From assembly GCF_000708265.2 (NCBI RefSeq), contig NZ_JCKI01000002.1, positions 744,001-808,000 on the forward strand: a stretch of 64,000 nucleotides of DNA, in the 5' to 3' direction. The notes under the pieces are model-generated. The model made no database searches. It was not told where the DNA came from and saw only the letters and a program-made list of their open reading frames with translations. The position numbers and the translations under genes are program-made. Source of the DNA: Pedobacter sp. R20-19 (GTDB lineage: Bacteria > Bacteroidota > Bacteroidia > Sphingobacteriales > Sphingobacteriaceae). Positions within the stretch are counted from its first letter, which is position 1. Every line of letters starts with the position of its first letter. Positions 50,545 through 59,832 of the stretch are shown piece after piece.

Positions 50545-50577
50545 CAAAAATAGAGTTTTTTAGAGATTAACCGCAAA
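50545..50577 (-). promoter_or_regulatory. Full Bacteroidota promoter of the DUF3822-rsmD unit, 5 nt before the ATG
   Basis: On the - strand TTTG (50574-50577) and TATTTTTG (50545-50552) are 21 bases apart, within the Bacteroidota range. The -7 box ends 5 bases before the ATG at 50539. Confidence 0.65.
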
Positions 50578-50706
50578 GGGCACAAAGTTTTTTCGTAAAG
50601 TGTGCTAAGTTGGGCGCAGATCTGGTCATAATCCAAGCAAATCTTTTGACCAAAATCAAACCTTTCATCTATTAAAAATTTGAAATATTCGGCTTAAATT
50701 CGGAAC

Positions 50707-51846
50707 ATGAGTTATACGCCTACTTATAAAGCCGCAAACACAGTTGCTGGTAAAATTGAGCAACATTTTATTCGCTTGCATCAAAATGCCGCATCGCAGG
50801 GAGAAGTTGATCTGGCTACACAGCCTGACAGGAAAACAATAGAGGCATTGATAGACGTAGCTTTTTGGAGTAGCCTGCGGAAAGAAGAGGGACATTCACC
50901 TCGTATATCCGTTGCTTTTTTGCCACCATCTCAAACTTCAAAACCTTTAAAATTTGCAAAACCATTACCACTAAATGCAAACACACTTACTAAAATAGCA
51001 CCTGGTATAGAGCGTTCTGGTATTCATTTGGGTGTGTGGGAAGAGCATGGCGAATTATACATCTGGGGTACAACTTTAAATATTCCTAACTTTTGTTTTG
51101 TAGTGGATGTTTCTGAACCTGGATTAATTGTGATCAAACACAGGCGGATTTATGGTATTGGCAAATACACTAACGTTGCGGTTTTAAAAGGAGAACAGAT
51201 TAGAATTGTGGATGATACTTCCTGTACTAATCGTGATTGTCCGCCGATTTTAAAGGCTTTATTGGATTTAACGGTATTGGCCAGTTGGAATGATCCGATT
51301 AACATCCTTATTCAGTTCTCGGTTTCCATGCGTGGGCATGGGCGTGGCGGTGCTTTGTTGATCGTGCCAAAGGAAAATACCAAATGGAAAGATTCCATTA
51401 TTCAACCCATTCAATACTTAATTGAGCCTCCGTTCTGTGGCTTGTCAAATTTGGCTAAGCAAAGTGGTAACCAGACTGAAATTTTCTCGCAGGGTGCGCT
51501 AAGGCGTGAGGTAGAACACTTAGCTGGATTAACTGCTGTTGACGGCGCTACTATTATTAACGACCAATTTGATTTGATTGCTTTTGGTGCAAAGATTGGT
51601 CGTGCAAAAGGTAAACCAACGGTAGAGCAAATTGCCTTTTCTGAGCCGATTGTTGGTGGAGAAGATAAACTGTTATATCCCGGACAGCTAGGTGGTACGA
51701 GGCATTTTTCAGTAGCACAGTTTGTGAATGACCAACCCGATGCCATTGGATTGGTTGCGTCGCAAGATGGTCATTTTACGATTTTTAGCTGGAGTAAACA
51801 GCAGAAAATGGTAATGGCACATCGGATTGAAACATTATTATTGTAA
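50707..51846 (+). CDS. DisA_N-like (DACNV-type) putative nucleotide sensor
   Basis: This gene encodes 379 aa. The N-terminal half (about 1-215) resembles proteins annotated as DACNV sensor-domain proteins, with DVAFWSSLRKEEGHSPRISVAFLPP and GIERSGIHLGVWEEHGELYIWG in layout. The C-terminal half has two motifs of the diadenylate cyclase (DisA_N) fold: TAVDGATII (the DGA motif, about residue 277) and GGTRHFSVAQF (about residue 327), where active cyclases have RHR. The changed RHF suggests ligand sensing and not di-adenylate synthesis. It stands alone. A degenerate box TAAATTCG lies 4 bases before its ATG. Confidence 0.75.
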   Translation: MSYTPTYKAANTVAGKIEQHFIRLHQNAASQGEVDLATQPDRKTIEALIDVAFWSSLRKEEGHSPRISVAFLPPSQTSKPLKFAKPLPLNANTLTKIAPGIERSGIHLGVWEEHGELYIWGTTLNIPNFCFVVDVSEPGLIVIKHRRIYGIGKYTNVAVLKGEQIRIVDDTSCTNRDCPPILKALLDLTVLASWNDPINILIQFSVSMRGHGRGGALLIVPKENTKWKDSIIQPIQYLIEPPFCGLSNLAKQSGNQTEIFSQGALRREVEHLAGLTAVDGATIINDQFDLIAFGAKIGRAKGKPTVEQIAFSEPIVGGEDKLLYPGQLGGTRHFSVAQFVNDQPDAIGLVASQDGHFTIFSWSKQQKMVMAHRIETLLL

Positions 51847-51935
51847 AATTGCTTGATTGCTGTTATTCTTAATAAACTGGGTTCGACTAATCATGTGTTT
51901 TACAATACTATTTGATGAGGTTATTTGTGTTTTTA

Positions 51936-52010
51936 ACCACCCCGCCCTTTGGGCACCCCTCCAATGGAGGGGAATTACGATTGCTATTCCCTCCGATGTA
52001 TCGGAGGTGG
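51936..52010. repeat. C+G-rich nested palindromes
   Basis: CCCCTCC-AAT-type palindrome (51956-51972) and CCTCCGAT-GT-ATCGGAGG (51990-52007) lie inside a broader ACCACCCC...GGTGGT inverted frame. The repeat resembles 12754-12909. The rest of the 361-base gap 51847-52207 shows no gene. Confidence 0.55.
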
Positions 52011-52207
52011 TCGTAAACCGGAATGGTAAAATCAGCCAATAATTATTGAATCCAGGTTATATACTTCAGTTTGTTTAAGTTAGTATCCTTAGCAACTTGT
52101 CGATGATTTAGAATAATTTGTAAATGCTGATGGCTGCACAATTGCTTTCCAAATCAATAAAGCAAGCACTTTTCAAAACAATTTAATAATAAAACGATTC
52201 AATAATA

Positions 52208-53641
52208 ATGTACCTAAATAAAAGTCAATTAATTGCACAAGCTTATGAACACATACCCACTAAAGAGCAATTGCTTTTTTGCGAACGGATGTCAAAGTTT
52301 TTGCAGGAAGAAGATGAATACCGCTGCTTCGTTTTAAAAGGCTATGCGGGTACAGGTAAAACTACATCCGTTGCGGCTTTGGTAAAAGTGTTGGCTAAAT
52401 TTAATTTAAAAAGTGAATTGCTGGCACCAACAGGGCGTGCGGCAAAGGTAATGAGTCAGTATTCTTCACGGAAGGCCTTAACCATTCATAAACGAATTTA
52501 CAGAAAACGCTCGGCTGCATCGCCGGAAATGCAGTTTCAAATTGCTCCAAACCTATCCGAAAATACCCTCTTTATTATAGATGAAGCATCTATGATTGCC
52601 GATGAATTTAACGATACAGGATCTTCTATTTTGAGGGATTTGTTAGAGTTTGTCTATAACACTAAAAATTGTTTTTTGCTTTTTGTTGGCGATACTGCAC
52701 AATTGCCACCGGTAGGAAGTTTAGAAAGTCCAGCCTTAAATGAACAATATTTAAAGGATAAATTTGCACTAACCATTACTGCTGTGGAATTGAAGGAAGT
52801 AGTGAGACAGGGAAAGAAATCGGGTATTTTAGCCAATGCGACCATGCTGCGGAACCAGATTTCAAAAAATCCTGAGAATCCATTGCCAAAATTTCTAACT
52901 AAGAATTATACAGATATTTACAATATGGCGGGTGCCAGGCTGGTAGAAGGATTAGAATATGCCTACCGCAAGTTTGGAATGGAGAATACACTGGTGGTTT
53001 GCCGATCTAACAAATCTGCTAATATTTACAACCAGCAAATCCGGGCAAGGTTGTTATACCGTGAAGAGGAGCTAACAGGTGGCGATCAGATTATGGTGGT
53101 TCGCAATAACTATTTTTGGCTCCCAGAAAACGAAGAAACAGCTTTTATCGCCAATGGAGATATGGCTAAAGTGATCCGTGTGAGGGGAGAGGAAGAACGT
53201 TATGGTTTTCGATTTGCTGATACCACCTTAGAATTTATGGATTTTCAGTCAGCAGGACAAATTAGCTGTAAAGTGATGCTGGATACCTTAAATCTCGAAT
53301 CAGCAAATCTGCCATATGAGCAAAATAAAAAGCTTTTTGATGGATTAAATGAAGATTATGCACACATTGCAAATAAACGTCAGCGGATGCTGGCCATTAA
53401 GGCAGATCCTTTTTACAATGCCCTTCAAATTAAATTTGCCTATGCAGTAACTTGTCATAAGGCACAAGGCGGTCAGTGGGATGCTATTTTTGCTGACCAA
53501 GGCTATCTGACTGAAGATATGATTGACCTTGATTTTCTGCGTTGGTTGTATACAGCTGTAACCCGCGCAAAGAAGGAGTTATATCTAGTTAATTTTGCGC
53601 CTCAACTCTTTGCAAAAACTGCGCAGGAGGATTATTTTTAA
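52208..53641 (+). CDS. RecD-like DNA helicase (superfamily 1, UvrD/RecD C-terminal)
   Basis: This gene encodes 477 aa, an AAA-type superfamily 1B helicase. Walker A FVLKGYAGTGKTTSV (about 48-62), motif Ia LLAPTGRAAKVM, motif II LFIIDEASMI and motif III FVGDTAQLPPVGS are followed by the C-terminal motifs FAYAVTCHKAQGGQWD and WLYTAVTRAKKELYLVNF. It lacks the long N-terminus of RecD2 and no recB/recC gene is near. The likely role is DNA repair or replication-fork processing. The start at 52208 gives a short lead before the Walker A motif. Confidence 0.88.
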   Translation: MYLNKSQLIAQAYEHIPTKEQLLFCERMSKFLQEEDEYRCFVLKGYAGTGKTTSVAALVKVLAKFNLKSELLAPTGRAAKVMSQYSSRKALTIHKRIYRKRSAASPEMQFQIAPNLSENTLFIIDEASMIADEFNDTGSSILRDLLEFVYNTKNCFLLFVGDTAQLPPVGSLESPALNEQYLKDKFALTITAVELKEVVRQGKKSGILANATMLRNQISKNPENPLPKFLTKNYTDIYNMAGARLVEGLEYAYRKFGMENTLVVCRSNKSANIYNQQIRARLLYREEELTGGDQIMVVRNNYFWLPENEETAFIANGDMAKVIRVRGEEERYGFRFADTTLEFMDFQSAGQISCKVMLDTLNLESANLPYEQNKKLFDGLNEDYAHIANKRQRMLAIKADPFYNALQIKFAYAVTCHKAQGGQWDAIFADQGYLTEDMIDLDFLRWLYTAVTRAKKELYLVNFAPQLFAKTAQEDYF

Positions 53642-53856
53642 GGATAAACTTTGCCACGGAAACATGAATTTTATTTAGTGATAGAACCTAAATTAAGTTT
53701 AGCCCCAGATTCGCAAATTAAAATTTACTCTATAAAGAATGGTAAGTAGACAAGCTAAAATGTTCTGATATGTTTTAGATAATTCAAAAATTACAACAAT
53801 ATCTGCGGTCAAGCCATCCTAAATTCTTACCTTGAATCAGCTAACCAAAGTATAAT

Positions 53857-54522
53857 ATGAAATTCGCTTTTAGCCTCAAAAATAAGTTAAAAATTGCTTT
53901 CCTGCTCTTTTGTATTATGTGTTGCATGCTGTTAATCCGATTTTTGGAAGATAAAAGCGTAGCAACAATTAATGAATCATTTATCTCCATGTACAATGAT
54001 CGGCTGGTTCCGGCGACTGATTTATATTTCATTGCCGAAAATCTCTATCAAAAAAATATGATTTTTAATGATGCGTTGATCAACGATTCTTTGCCATTAA
54101 CTGGTAAGGCAAAAATTGATCAGTATAACTTCAAAATTGATTCTGTTATTAAGAAATACGAACTGACATTATTGGTTAAGCAGGAAGAAGTGTTTTTGAA
54201 TGATCTAAAAAGTGCCTTAGGTAATCAAAAGCAGCTTGAATTAATGGTATTGAAAATGACTGAAGAAGATGGACTTAGAATTTATCAGTCTGAAGGAAAA
54301 AAAATGTCTAACCAAACACTTGTAAAACTTTCTGCGCTGATTAAAATTCAATCAAATGTTGGCAATGACCTAATTAAGGATTCCAAAATCTTCGTTTCAG
54401 GAACTAAAATATATTCTTCTTTGCAAGGAATTTTAGCTGTTTTGATTGGCGTAATGGTTGTCTCAATAATTTCTGCTTCAAATATGGTCAAAATCCAGAA
54501 TGAGAAATTTAATTTAAATTAA
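53857..54522 (+). CDS. Orphan MCP-type four-helix-bundle sensor membrane protein
   Basis: This gene encodes 221 aa. Membrane helices at about 10-28 and 190-210 flank a helical periplasmic domain with the 4HB_MCP pattern (TINESFISMYNDRLVPATDLYFIAENLYQ in layout). Chemoreceptors would continue with HAMP and signalling domains, but this protein ends 12 residues after the second membrane helix. It may be a stand-alone ligand-binding membrane protein, perhaps working with another sensor. The 215-base upstream gap has no promoter I recognise. Convergent with cvfB. Confidence 0.8.
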   Translation: MKFAFSLKNKLKIAFLLFCIMCCMLLIRFLEDKSVATINESFISMYNDRLVPATDLYFIAENLYQKNMIFNDALINDSLPLTGKAKIDQYNFKIDSVIKKYELTLLVKQEEVFLNDLKSALGNQKQLELMVLKMTEEDGLRIYQSEGKKMSNQTLVKLSALIKIQSNVGNDLIKDSKIFVSGTKIYSSLQGILAVLIGVMVVSIISASNMVKIQNEKFNLN

Positions 54523-54528
54523 GGTTAT

Positions 54529-54594
54529 CCGCAGATTATTTCATTCGTCATGCTGAATTTATTTCAGCATCTATCTAATATTCGTAATCTGCGG
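54529..54594. repeat. Nested hairpin between convergent genes
   Basis: Outer arms CCGCAGATTA (54529-54538) and TAATCTGCGG (54585-54594) are exact inverses. Inside is TGCTGAA-TTTAT-TTCAGCA (54551-54569), a repeat also present at 46140-46158. It may terminate transcripts from both sides, but lacks T-runs. Confidence 0.6.
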
Positions 54595-54608
54595 CCAAAA
54601 ATGGCTAA

Positions 54609-55454
54609 TTATTCTGCTTCTTCATCAGTTAACAACCGAATCGAATCATCAGAAAGTACGATTAAACGTTCTTTATAAAGGGAACCGATGGTTTTTTTAA
54701 ATGCACTTTTGCTGATTTGGAACTGATGGTAAATTTCTTCCGGAGAACTTTTATCACCAAGTTCGATCACACCACCATTCTTTTTCAATGCATTTAAGAT
54801 CACCTCTTTTGAGTCTAAAATATGACCGTAACCGCTAGGTTGTAAAGTCAGATCAATTTTGCCTTCTACACGTATTTTTTTGATCCAGCCTTTACGATGG
54901 TCTCCAATCTGAATGTTATCAAAAACCTCATTGTGATAAAGCAAACCAATATAAGTATTGTTGATAATGGCATTAAAGCCCAAATCGGTTTCCTCCGTAA
55001 TTAATAAACTCACTTCGTCGCCCTCTTCAAAGTCGAAGTTTTCTTCCTCAACAAAATCATAAAGTTTAGATGAGGCTAGCAAGCGATCGCTATTTTCATC
55101 CAGATACAGATACACTACATATTTATAGCCTTTTTGCATTGGCCTTTTCTGCTCTTTAGTAGGTACGTAAACATCTTTATCAATGCCTAGATCCATAAAA
55201 ATACCATCTTCTCCATCTGAAACAACTTTTAAGAACGCAAAATCACCCACTTCAGCATAGGCTTTTTGAGTGGTTCCGGTTAAGCGACCGTCTTTTTGGA
55301 TGTAAACAAAAACGTTAGCATTATCTCCAATTTCCAATCCTTTTGGCACATATTGATAAGGTAAAATAACCAGCTTATCACCATCAGTTAAGTTTAAACC
55401 AGCTTCAGTTTTGCTTAAAACTCTTAATTCGTTATATTTTCCTATTTCAATCAT
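54609..55454 (-). CDS. cvfB: CvfB-type S1-like RNA-binding protein
   Basis: This gene encodes 281 aa. Tandem S1-like OB folds (GKYNELRVLSKTEAGLNLTDGDKLVILP in the first, then GDFAFLKVVSDGEDGIFMDLGIDKDVYVP and a third near 140-215) precede a C-terminal winged-helix domain (SKSAFKKTIGSLYKERLI). The family is CvfB/YitL, RNA-binding regulators of virulence and ribosome-linked functions. Promoter box TATCTTTG lies at 55489-55496. Confidence 0.9.
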   Translation of the reverse strand: MIEIGKYNELRVLSKTEAGLNLTDGDKLVILPYQYVPKGLEIGDNANVFVYIQKDGRLTGTTQKAYAEVGDFAFLKVVSDGEDGIFMDLGIDKDVYVPTKEQKRPMQKGYKYVVYLYLDENSDRLLASSKLYDFVEEENFDFEEGDEVSLLITEETDLGFNAIINNTYIGLLYHNEVFDNIQIGDHRKGWIKKIRVEGKIDLTLQPSGYGHILDSKEVILNALKKNGGVIELGDKSSPEEIYHQFQISKSAFKKTIGSLYKERLIVLSDDSIRLLTDEEAE

Positions 55455-55488
55455 GGTATTGGTTAACCATTTTCTTCAATGGTTTGCG

Positions 55489-55496
55489 CAAAGATA
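55489..55496 (-). promoter_or_regulatory. -7 element TATCTTTG of cvfB
   Basis: On the - strand TATCTTTG matches the consensus exactly, 34 bases before the ATG at 55454. A TTG sits 14 bases further upstream, closer than typical. Confidence 0.55.
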
Positions 55497-55568
55497 GTAA
55501 TCTTTAAAAGCAACAGCCGATTTTAATTTTTTTATATAATTTAGCCGATTATCTAAAATAGCTACCAT

Positions 55569-56168
55569 ATGAATAAGCAGATTCCTACATTTTTTTTAAG
55601 TGACGAATATTTTATTGATGAAAAAGTAAACTTCCTGAAGTTTGCGAATGAGTATAAGGTTTATAATAATCAGGGCAACCAGATCGGTATCATTAAGCAA
55701 CGCATCAGCGGTTGGCAAAAGGCATTAAGTTTATTGGTTGATAAAAGAATGATGCCTTTTAAATTGGAGATTACTGATGCGAACGATCAATTGCAGGCCA
55801 CCATCAGTAGGGGCTGGACTTTCTGGATGTCTAAAATTATCGTAACCGATCCGATGGGTGTTGAAGTGGGCATTATCAAGCAGAAATTTAAATTATTTAA
55901 ACCAACTTTTACGATATCAAATCCTGTTTCGGGAGAGGAGATTGCCAAAATAACTGGCGATTGGAAGGCTTGGAATTTTAATATCACTAATAAAACAGGC
56001 GCTGAAATAGGTAAAATCAGTAAGAAATGGGCAGGCGCATTAAAAGAGGTGTTTACCACAGCTGATAAATACAATGTTTCGATAGACCCTAGCTATGCAG
56101 AAAGCGACCAGAAGGTAGCGATTGTAGCCACAGCAATTACCATTGATATGGTTTTAAAAGAAAGTTAA
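55569..56168 (+). CDS. LURP-one/phospholipid scramblase-like protein
   Basis: This gene encodes 199 aa with a tubby C-terminal-like fold of the LURP-one-related/scramblase superfamily. It repeats short beta-hairpin units: FANEYKVYNNQGNQIGIIKQ, PFKLEITDANDQLQATISR, SKIIVTDPMGVEVGIIKQ and FNITNKTGAEIGKISKK. A hydrophobic C-terminus (VAIVATAITIDMVLKES) may insert in a membrane. Scramblase function has not been shown for bacterial members, so the role is unknown. It is divergent from cvfB. Confidence 0.85.
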   Translation: MNKQIPTFFLSDEYFIDEKVNFLKFANEYKVYNNQGNQIGIIKQRISGWQKALSLLVDKRMMPFKLEITDANDQLQATISRGWTFWMSKIIVTDPMGVEVGIIKQKFKLFKPTFTISNPVSGEEIAKITGDWKAWNFNITNKTGAEIGKISKKWAGALKEVFTTADKYNVSIDPSYAESDQKVAIVATAITIDMVLKES

Positions 56169-56259
56169 TAATTTTTAAAAAGTGAATGATTAATTGATGA
56201 ATTAAAATTTTTTTAAGCATTTCATTAATCATTCACTTATCTTTATTTTAATATTTTTA

Positions 56260-56293
56260 TTGCCAGCACTATCAAATAAATGGGTTAAATTTG
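56260..56293 (+). promoter_or_regulatory. Promoter of the two-gene ABC exporter
   Basis: TTG (56260-56262) and TAAATTTG (56286-56293) are 23 bases apart. The box lies 26 bases before the ATG at 56320 and therefore excludes the longer frame that starts at 56260. Confidence 0.55.
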
Positions 56294-56319
56294 ATCTATC
56301 CACAATATTAATTTACCAC

Positions 56320-58056
56320 ATGGCAAAACCCAAAGAAGCTAAAAAACCAAGCGTTTTTAGTTTACTGGCATCATATAAAGGCTTAATTTTTCTACTCATC
56401 TTATTTGCCCTACTAAGTAATGGCATTAACTTATTGCTGCCAAAAATTATTGCGCATGGTATTGATTCATATACCAACAAAACGTTTAATCTTGATTCGG
56501 TTTTGCTTCAGTTTGCCATTGCCATTGTACTGGTTTTTATCTTTACCTATTTGCAGAGTATTGTTCAAACCTATGCATCAGAACGGGTAGCAAGGGATTT
56601 AAGGTCAAAACTTTCTGATCAGATTTCTCGTCAGAGCCATGCTTATATCATCGAAGCTAATCCTTCCAAGTTACTCACCAACCTAACTTCTGATGCCGAT
56701 TCCATAAAAATGTTTGTGTCTCAGGCGATCGTTTCACTTGCATCATCCATCTTTTTAATTGTAGGAGCAAGCATTTTGCTCCTCATGATCAATTGGAAAC
56801 TTGCGCTTTGCGTAATTGCCATTGTGCCTATCATAGGCATTGCCTTTTACCTGGTGTTGAAAAAAGTAAGGGTGCTCTTTATTAAAAGCCGCGAAGTAAT
56901 TGATTGGTTAAATAAAGTGATTAGCGAAAGTATTTTAGGTTCAGCCTTGATCAGGGTAATCAATTCTCAACAACTCGAATACCAGAAATTTCTAGATGCT
57001 AATTCCAAAGCTCGTGATCTTGGTCTATCTATTCTCCGTTTATTTGCGGGACTAATTCCCATCATTGTTTTTGTCTCGAATCTTTCCGGCCTTACCATTT
57101 TGGTGCTGGGAGGTCATTTTGTGATCACAGATACGATGACGCTGGGTGAGTTTGCAGCATTTAACAGTTATCTGGCGCTTATTATATTTCCAATTCTGGT
57201 GATCGGATTTATGAGTAATGTCATTGCTCAGGCTACTGCATCCTACCAAAGAATTGAAAGTGTATTAAATGCACCTGAAGTTAAGCACCAGGGCACCTTA
57301 ACCGATGCACTAACTGGTGATGTTGAAGCCAGAAATATTGAACTAAATTTCGGGCAGAAACCCATTTTAAAGAAAGTTTCTTTTGCTGCAAAGGCAGGTT
57401 CGAAAACAGCTATTATTGGTCCTACAGTAGCAGGAAAGACACAATTGCTTTATATTTTAACCGGATTAATTGAACCTCAGGCTGGTAAAGTTCTTTTCGA
57501 TGAACAAGAAATTAAAAGCTATAAACAGGAGAATTTTCACCAGCAAGTTGGCTTTGTTTTTCAGGACAGTATTATTTTTAATATGAGTATCCGCGAAAAT
57601 ATCGCATTCAGTAATACCGTAACGGATGAATCTTTAGCGAAAGCCATTCAAACAGCAGAATTGAAAGATTTTATTGAGGCCTTACCCGCAAAACTGGATA
57701 CCATTGTTTCTGAACGGGGAAACAGCCTTTCGGGTGGGCAGAAGCAACGCATTATGCTGGCCAGGGCATTGGCCGTAAACCCTAAAATTTTATTGCTGGA
57801 TGATTTTACCGCACGGGTAGATTCCAATACCGAAAAGCGGATTCTTGAAAATATTCAACTTCATTATCCGGGTATAACCTTAATCTCTGTGACGCAGAAA
57901 ATTGCTGCCGTCGAAAATTATGATCAGGTCATTCTACTGATGCAGGGTGAGGTGATTGCTACCGGAACACACCGGGAATTGATTCAGCATAGCCCTGAAT
58001 ATGTTCAAATTTACAATTCACAACAGAGCACAAGCAATTATGAATTACAATCTTAA
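56320..58056 (+). CDS. ABC exporter half-transporter A, degenerate nucleotide site
   Basis: This gene encodes 578 aa from the ATG at 56320. Six membrane helices (about 20-290) precede a nucleotide-binding domain with Walker A GPTVAGKTQ, signature LSGGQKQRIMLARAL and Walker B LLLDDFTARVD. The catalytic Glu is replaced by Asp, and the H-loop reads VTQK with Gln for His. These losses are those of the inactive site of heterodimeric exporters (TM287/288, BmrC/D type), so this is a working half and not a decayed gene. It overlaps the partner gene by 17 bases. Confidence 0.9.
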   Translation: MAKPKEAKKPSVFSLLASYKGLIFLLILFALLSNGINLLLPKIIAHGIDSYTNKTFNLDSVLLQFAIAIVLVFIFTYLQSIVQTYASERVARDLRSKLSDQISRQSHAYIIEANPSKLLTNLTSDADSIKMFVSQAIVSLASSIFLIVGASILLLMINWKLALCVIAIVPIIGIAFYLVLKKVRVLFIKSREVIDWLNKVISESILGSALIRVINSQQLEYQKFLDANSKARDLGLSILRLFAGLIPIIVFVSNLSGLTILVLGGHFVITDTMTLGEFAAFNSYLALIIFPILVIGFMSNVIAQATASYQRIESVLNAPEVKHQGTLTDALTGDVEARNIELNFGQKPILKKVSFAAKAGSKTAIIGPTVAGKTQLLYILTGLIEPQAGKVLFDEQEIKSYKQENFHQQVGFVFQDSIIFNMSIRENIAFSNTVTDESLAKAIQTAELKDFIEALPAKLDTIVSERGNSLSGGQKQRIMLARALAVNPKILLLDDFTARVDSNTEKRILENIQLHYPGITLISVTQKIAAVENYDQVILLMQGEVIATGTHRELIQHSPEYVQIYNSQQSTSNYELQS

Positions 58057-59800
58057 CCAGCTCAATGAAGAGCAGGAAAAGCAATCTACCTACCAGGCGC
58101 TTAAAAGATTGCTGAAATTCATTTCTGCCGAGCGGAAAAATCTTATACTGGCGTTAATCGCTATTCTTGTTAATTCAGGCTTACTTTTATTAGGGCCACT
58201 TTTGGTTGGGCATACTATTGATACTTATATCAGAACCAAGCAGTTTCATGGTGTGTTGGTTTTTGGTGGAATTCTTTTAGGCATGTACCTGATTGCGATG
58301 GTTACGGGATATATCCAAACCAAACTGATGGGAGGTGTGGGCCAGAGAATGTTATACACCCTTAGAAATGCCATTTTTAATAAGTTGCAGGAATTACCGG
58401 TTTCCTTTTTCAATCAGAATAAAGCAGGTGATTTAATTTCAAGGGTAAATAGTGATACAGACAAGTTAAATCAGTTTTTCTCTCAATCGCTCATGCAATT
58501 TATCGGAAGTATTGTAACCATGATTGGTGCTGGTATATTCTTGTTATCCATTAATATAGAACTTGGGGCAGCTGCTCTTTCACCAGCAGTTGCCATTGTT
58601 GTTTTTACCATTGCGTTATCGCCCTGGATAAAAGGTAAAAATGCTAAAAACCTGAAAAGTGTAGGCGGCCTAAGTGCTGAGGTTCAGGAAAGCCTGAACA
58701 ATTTTAAGGTGATTATAGCTTTCAACCGTCGCGATTATTTTAGAAAACGTTTTGATGAGGCAAACAAAGAAAATTATAGGACAGCCATTGGTGCAGGCTT
58801 GGCCAATAATATTTTTGTTCCGGTTTATGGTCTGCTTTCCAGTATTGCACAATTAATCGTTTTGCTTTTTGGTATACACCTCATTTCTATAGGCCAATTT
58901 TCTTTAGGTTTTCTGGTGAGTTATCTATCTTATTGCACTAATTTTTATAATCCGCTGAGGCAACTGGCTGCATTATGGACCAGTTTTCAGGTAGCAATGG
59001 CCAGTTGGGATCGTATTTCTAAAATTTTATTATTGGAAACCAATCTTCAGGTAATCAAAAATGATGAAACCATTACCTCAGATGCACTTATTGAATTTAA
59101 AGACGTTCACTTTTCTTATGATGATTCAAAAGAAATTCTGCATCACATTAACCTGAAGTTCGAAAAGGGAAAAACTTATGCACTCATTGGGCCTACTGGT
59201 GGAGGAAAAACAACTACGGCATCATTGATTTCGCGTTTATATGATGCTACAAAAGGCACTGTTTTATTAAATAGAAAGGATATCCGGTCTTTCAGTGCAG
59301 AAGAGCGTACACAGAAAATTGGCTTTATTTTGCAGGAACCATTTTTGTTTACCGGGACCGTTAAAGATAATATCCTTTATGGAAACAACCAGTATAAAGA
59401 TGTAAGCGACGATGAACTCACTAAGATTATCGAGAAAGCAAATTTGAATGCGTTATTGGCAATTTTCGATGAAGGTATCAGTACTAAAATTACTTCAGGA
59501 GCAGATAGTATTAGTTTAGGTCAGAAGCAGTTGATTGCATTTATGCGGGCTGTGCTCCGAAATCCTGAATTACTAATTTTAGATGAGGCAACTGCAAATA
59601 TTGATACCATCACAGAACAATTACTAAGCAGTATCTTAAATAAATTATCGAAAGAAACAACCTTAGTTATCATTGCACACCGATTGAATACCATTGAAAA
59701 TGCAGATGAAATTTACTTTGTAAATGAAGGGGAGGTACAGCAGGCCGGAACTTTAAATGATGCATTAAACATGCTGTCGAAAGGTAAGAGGGTAAGCTAA
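58040..59800 (+). CDS. ABC exporter half-transporter B, catalytic nucleotide site
   Basis: This gene encodes 586 aa from the ATG at 58040, inside the end of partner A; the frame upstream to 58001 lacks similarity. Six membrane helices are followed by Walker A GPTGGGKTT, a Q-loop FILQEPFLF, Walker B LLILDEATANID with catalytic Glu and H-loop IIAHRL. The signature is changed to ISLGQKQ. Paired with half A this gives one intact and one degenerate ATP site. Drugs or lipids are the usual substrates of such exporters; none can be assigned here. A terminator follows at 59833. Confidence 0.9.
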   Translation: MNYNLNQLNEEQEKQSTYQALKRLLKFISAERKNLILALIAILVNSGLLLLGPLLVGHTIDTYIRTKQFHGVLVFGGILLGMYLIAMVTGYIQTKLMGGVGQRMLYTLRNAIFNKLQELPVSFFNQNKAGDLISRVNSDTDKLNQFFSQSLMQFIGSIVTMIGAGIFLLSINIELGAAALSPAVAIVVFTIALSPWIKGKNAKNLKSVGGLSAEVQESLNNFKVIIAFNRRDYFRKRFDEANKENYRTAIGAGLANNIFVPVYGLLSSIAQLIVLLFGIHLISIGQFSLGFLVSYLSYCTNFYNPLRQLAALWTSFQVAMASWDRISKILLLETNLQVIKNDETITSDALIEFKDVHFSYDDSKEILHHINLKFEKGKTYALIGPTGGGKTTTASLISRLYDATKGTVLLNRKDIRSFSAEERTQKIGFILQEPFLFTGTVKDNILYGNNQYKDVSDDELTKIIEKANLNALLAIFDEGISTKITSGADSISLGQKQLIAFMRAVLRNPELLILDEATANIDTITEQLLSSILNKLSKETTLVIIAHRLNTIENADEIYFVNEGEVQQAGTLNDALNMLSKGKRVS

Positions 59801-59832
59801 GTAAGAAATCTTGCTTCTCCATGCGTTGGGAA

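Noticed and set aside
52208-53641. RecD subunit of a RecBCD complex
   Set aside because: No recB or recC lies near, and the protein matches stand-alone RecD-like helicases.
56320-58056. Degenerate ATPase motifs as evidence for a pseudogene
   Set aside because: The frame is intact, the partner overlaps it, and the losses match the known inactive site of heterodimeric exporters.
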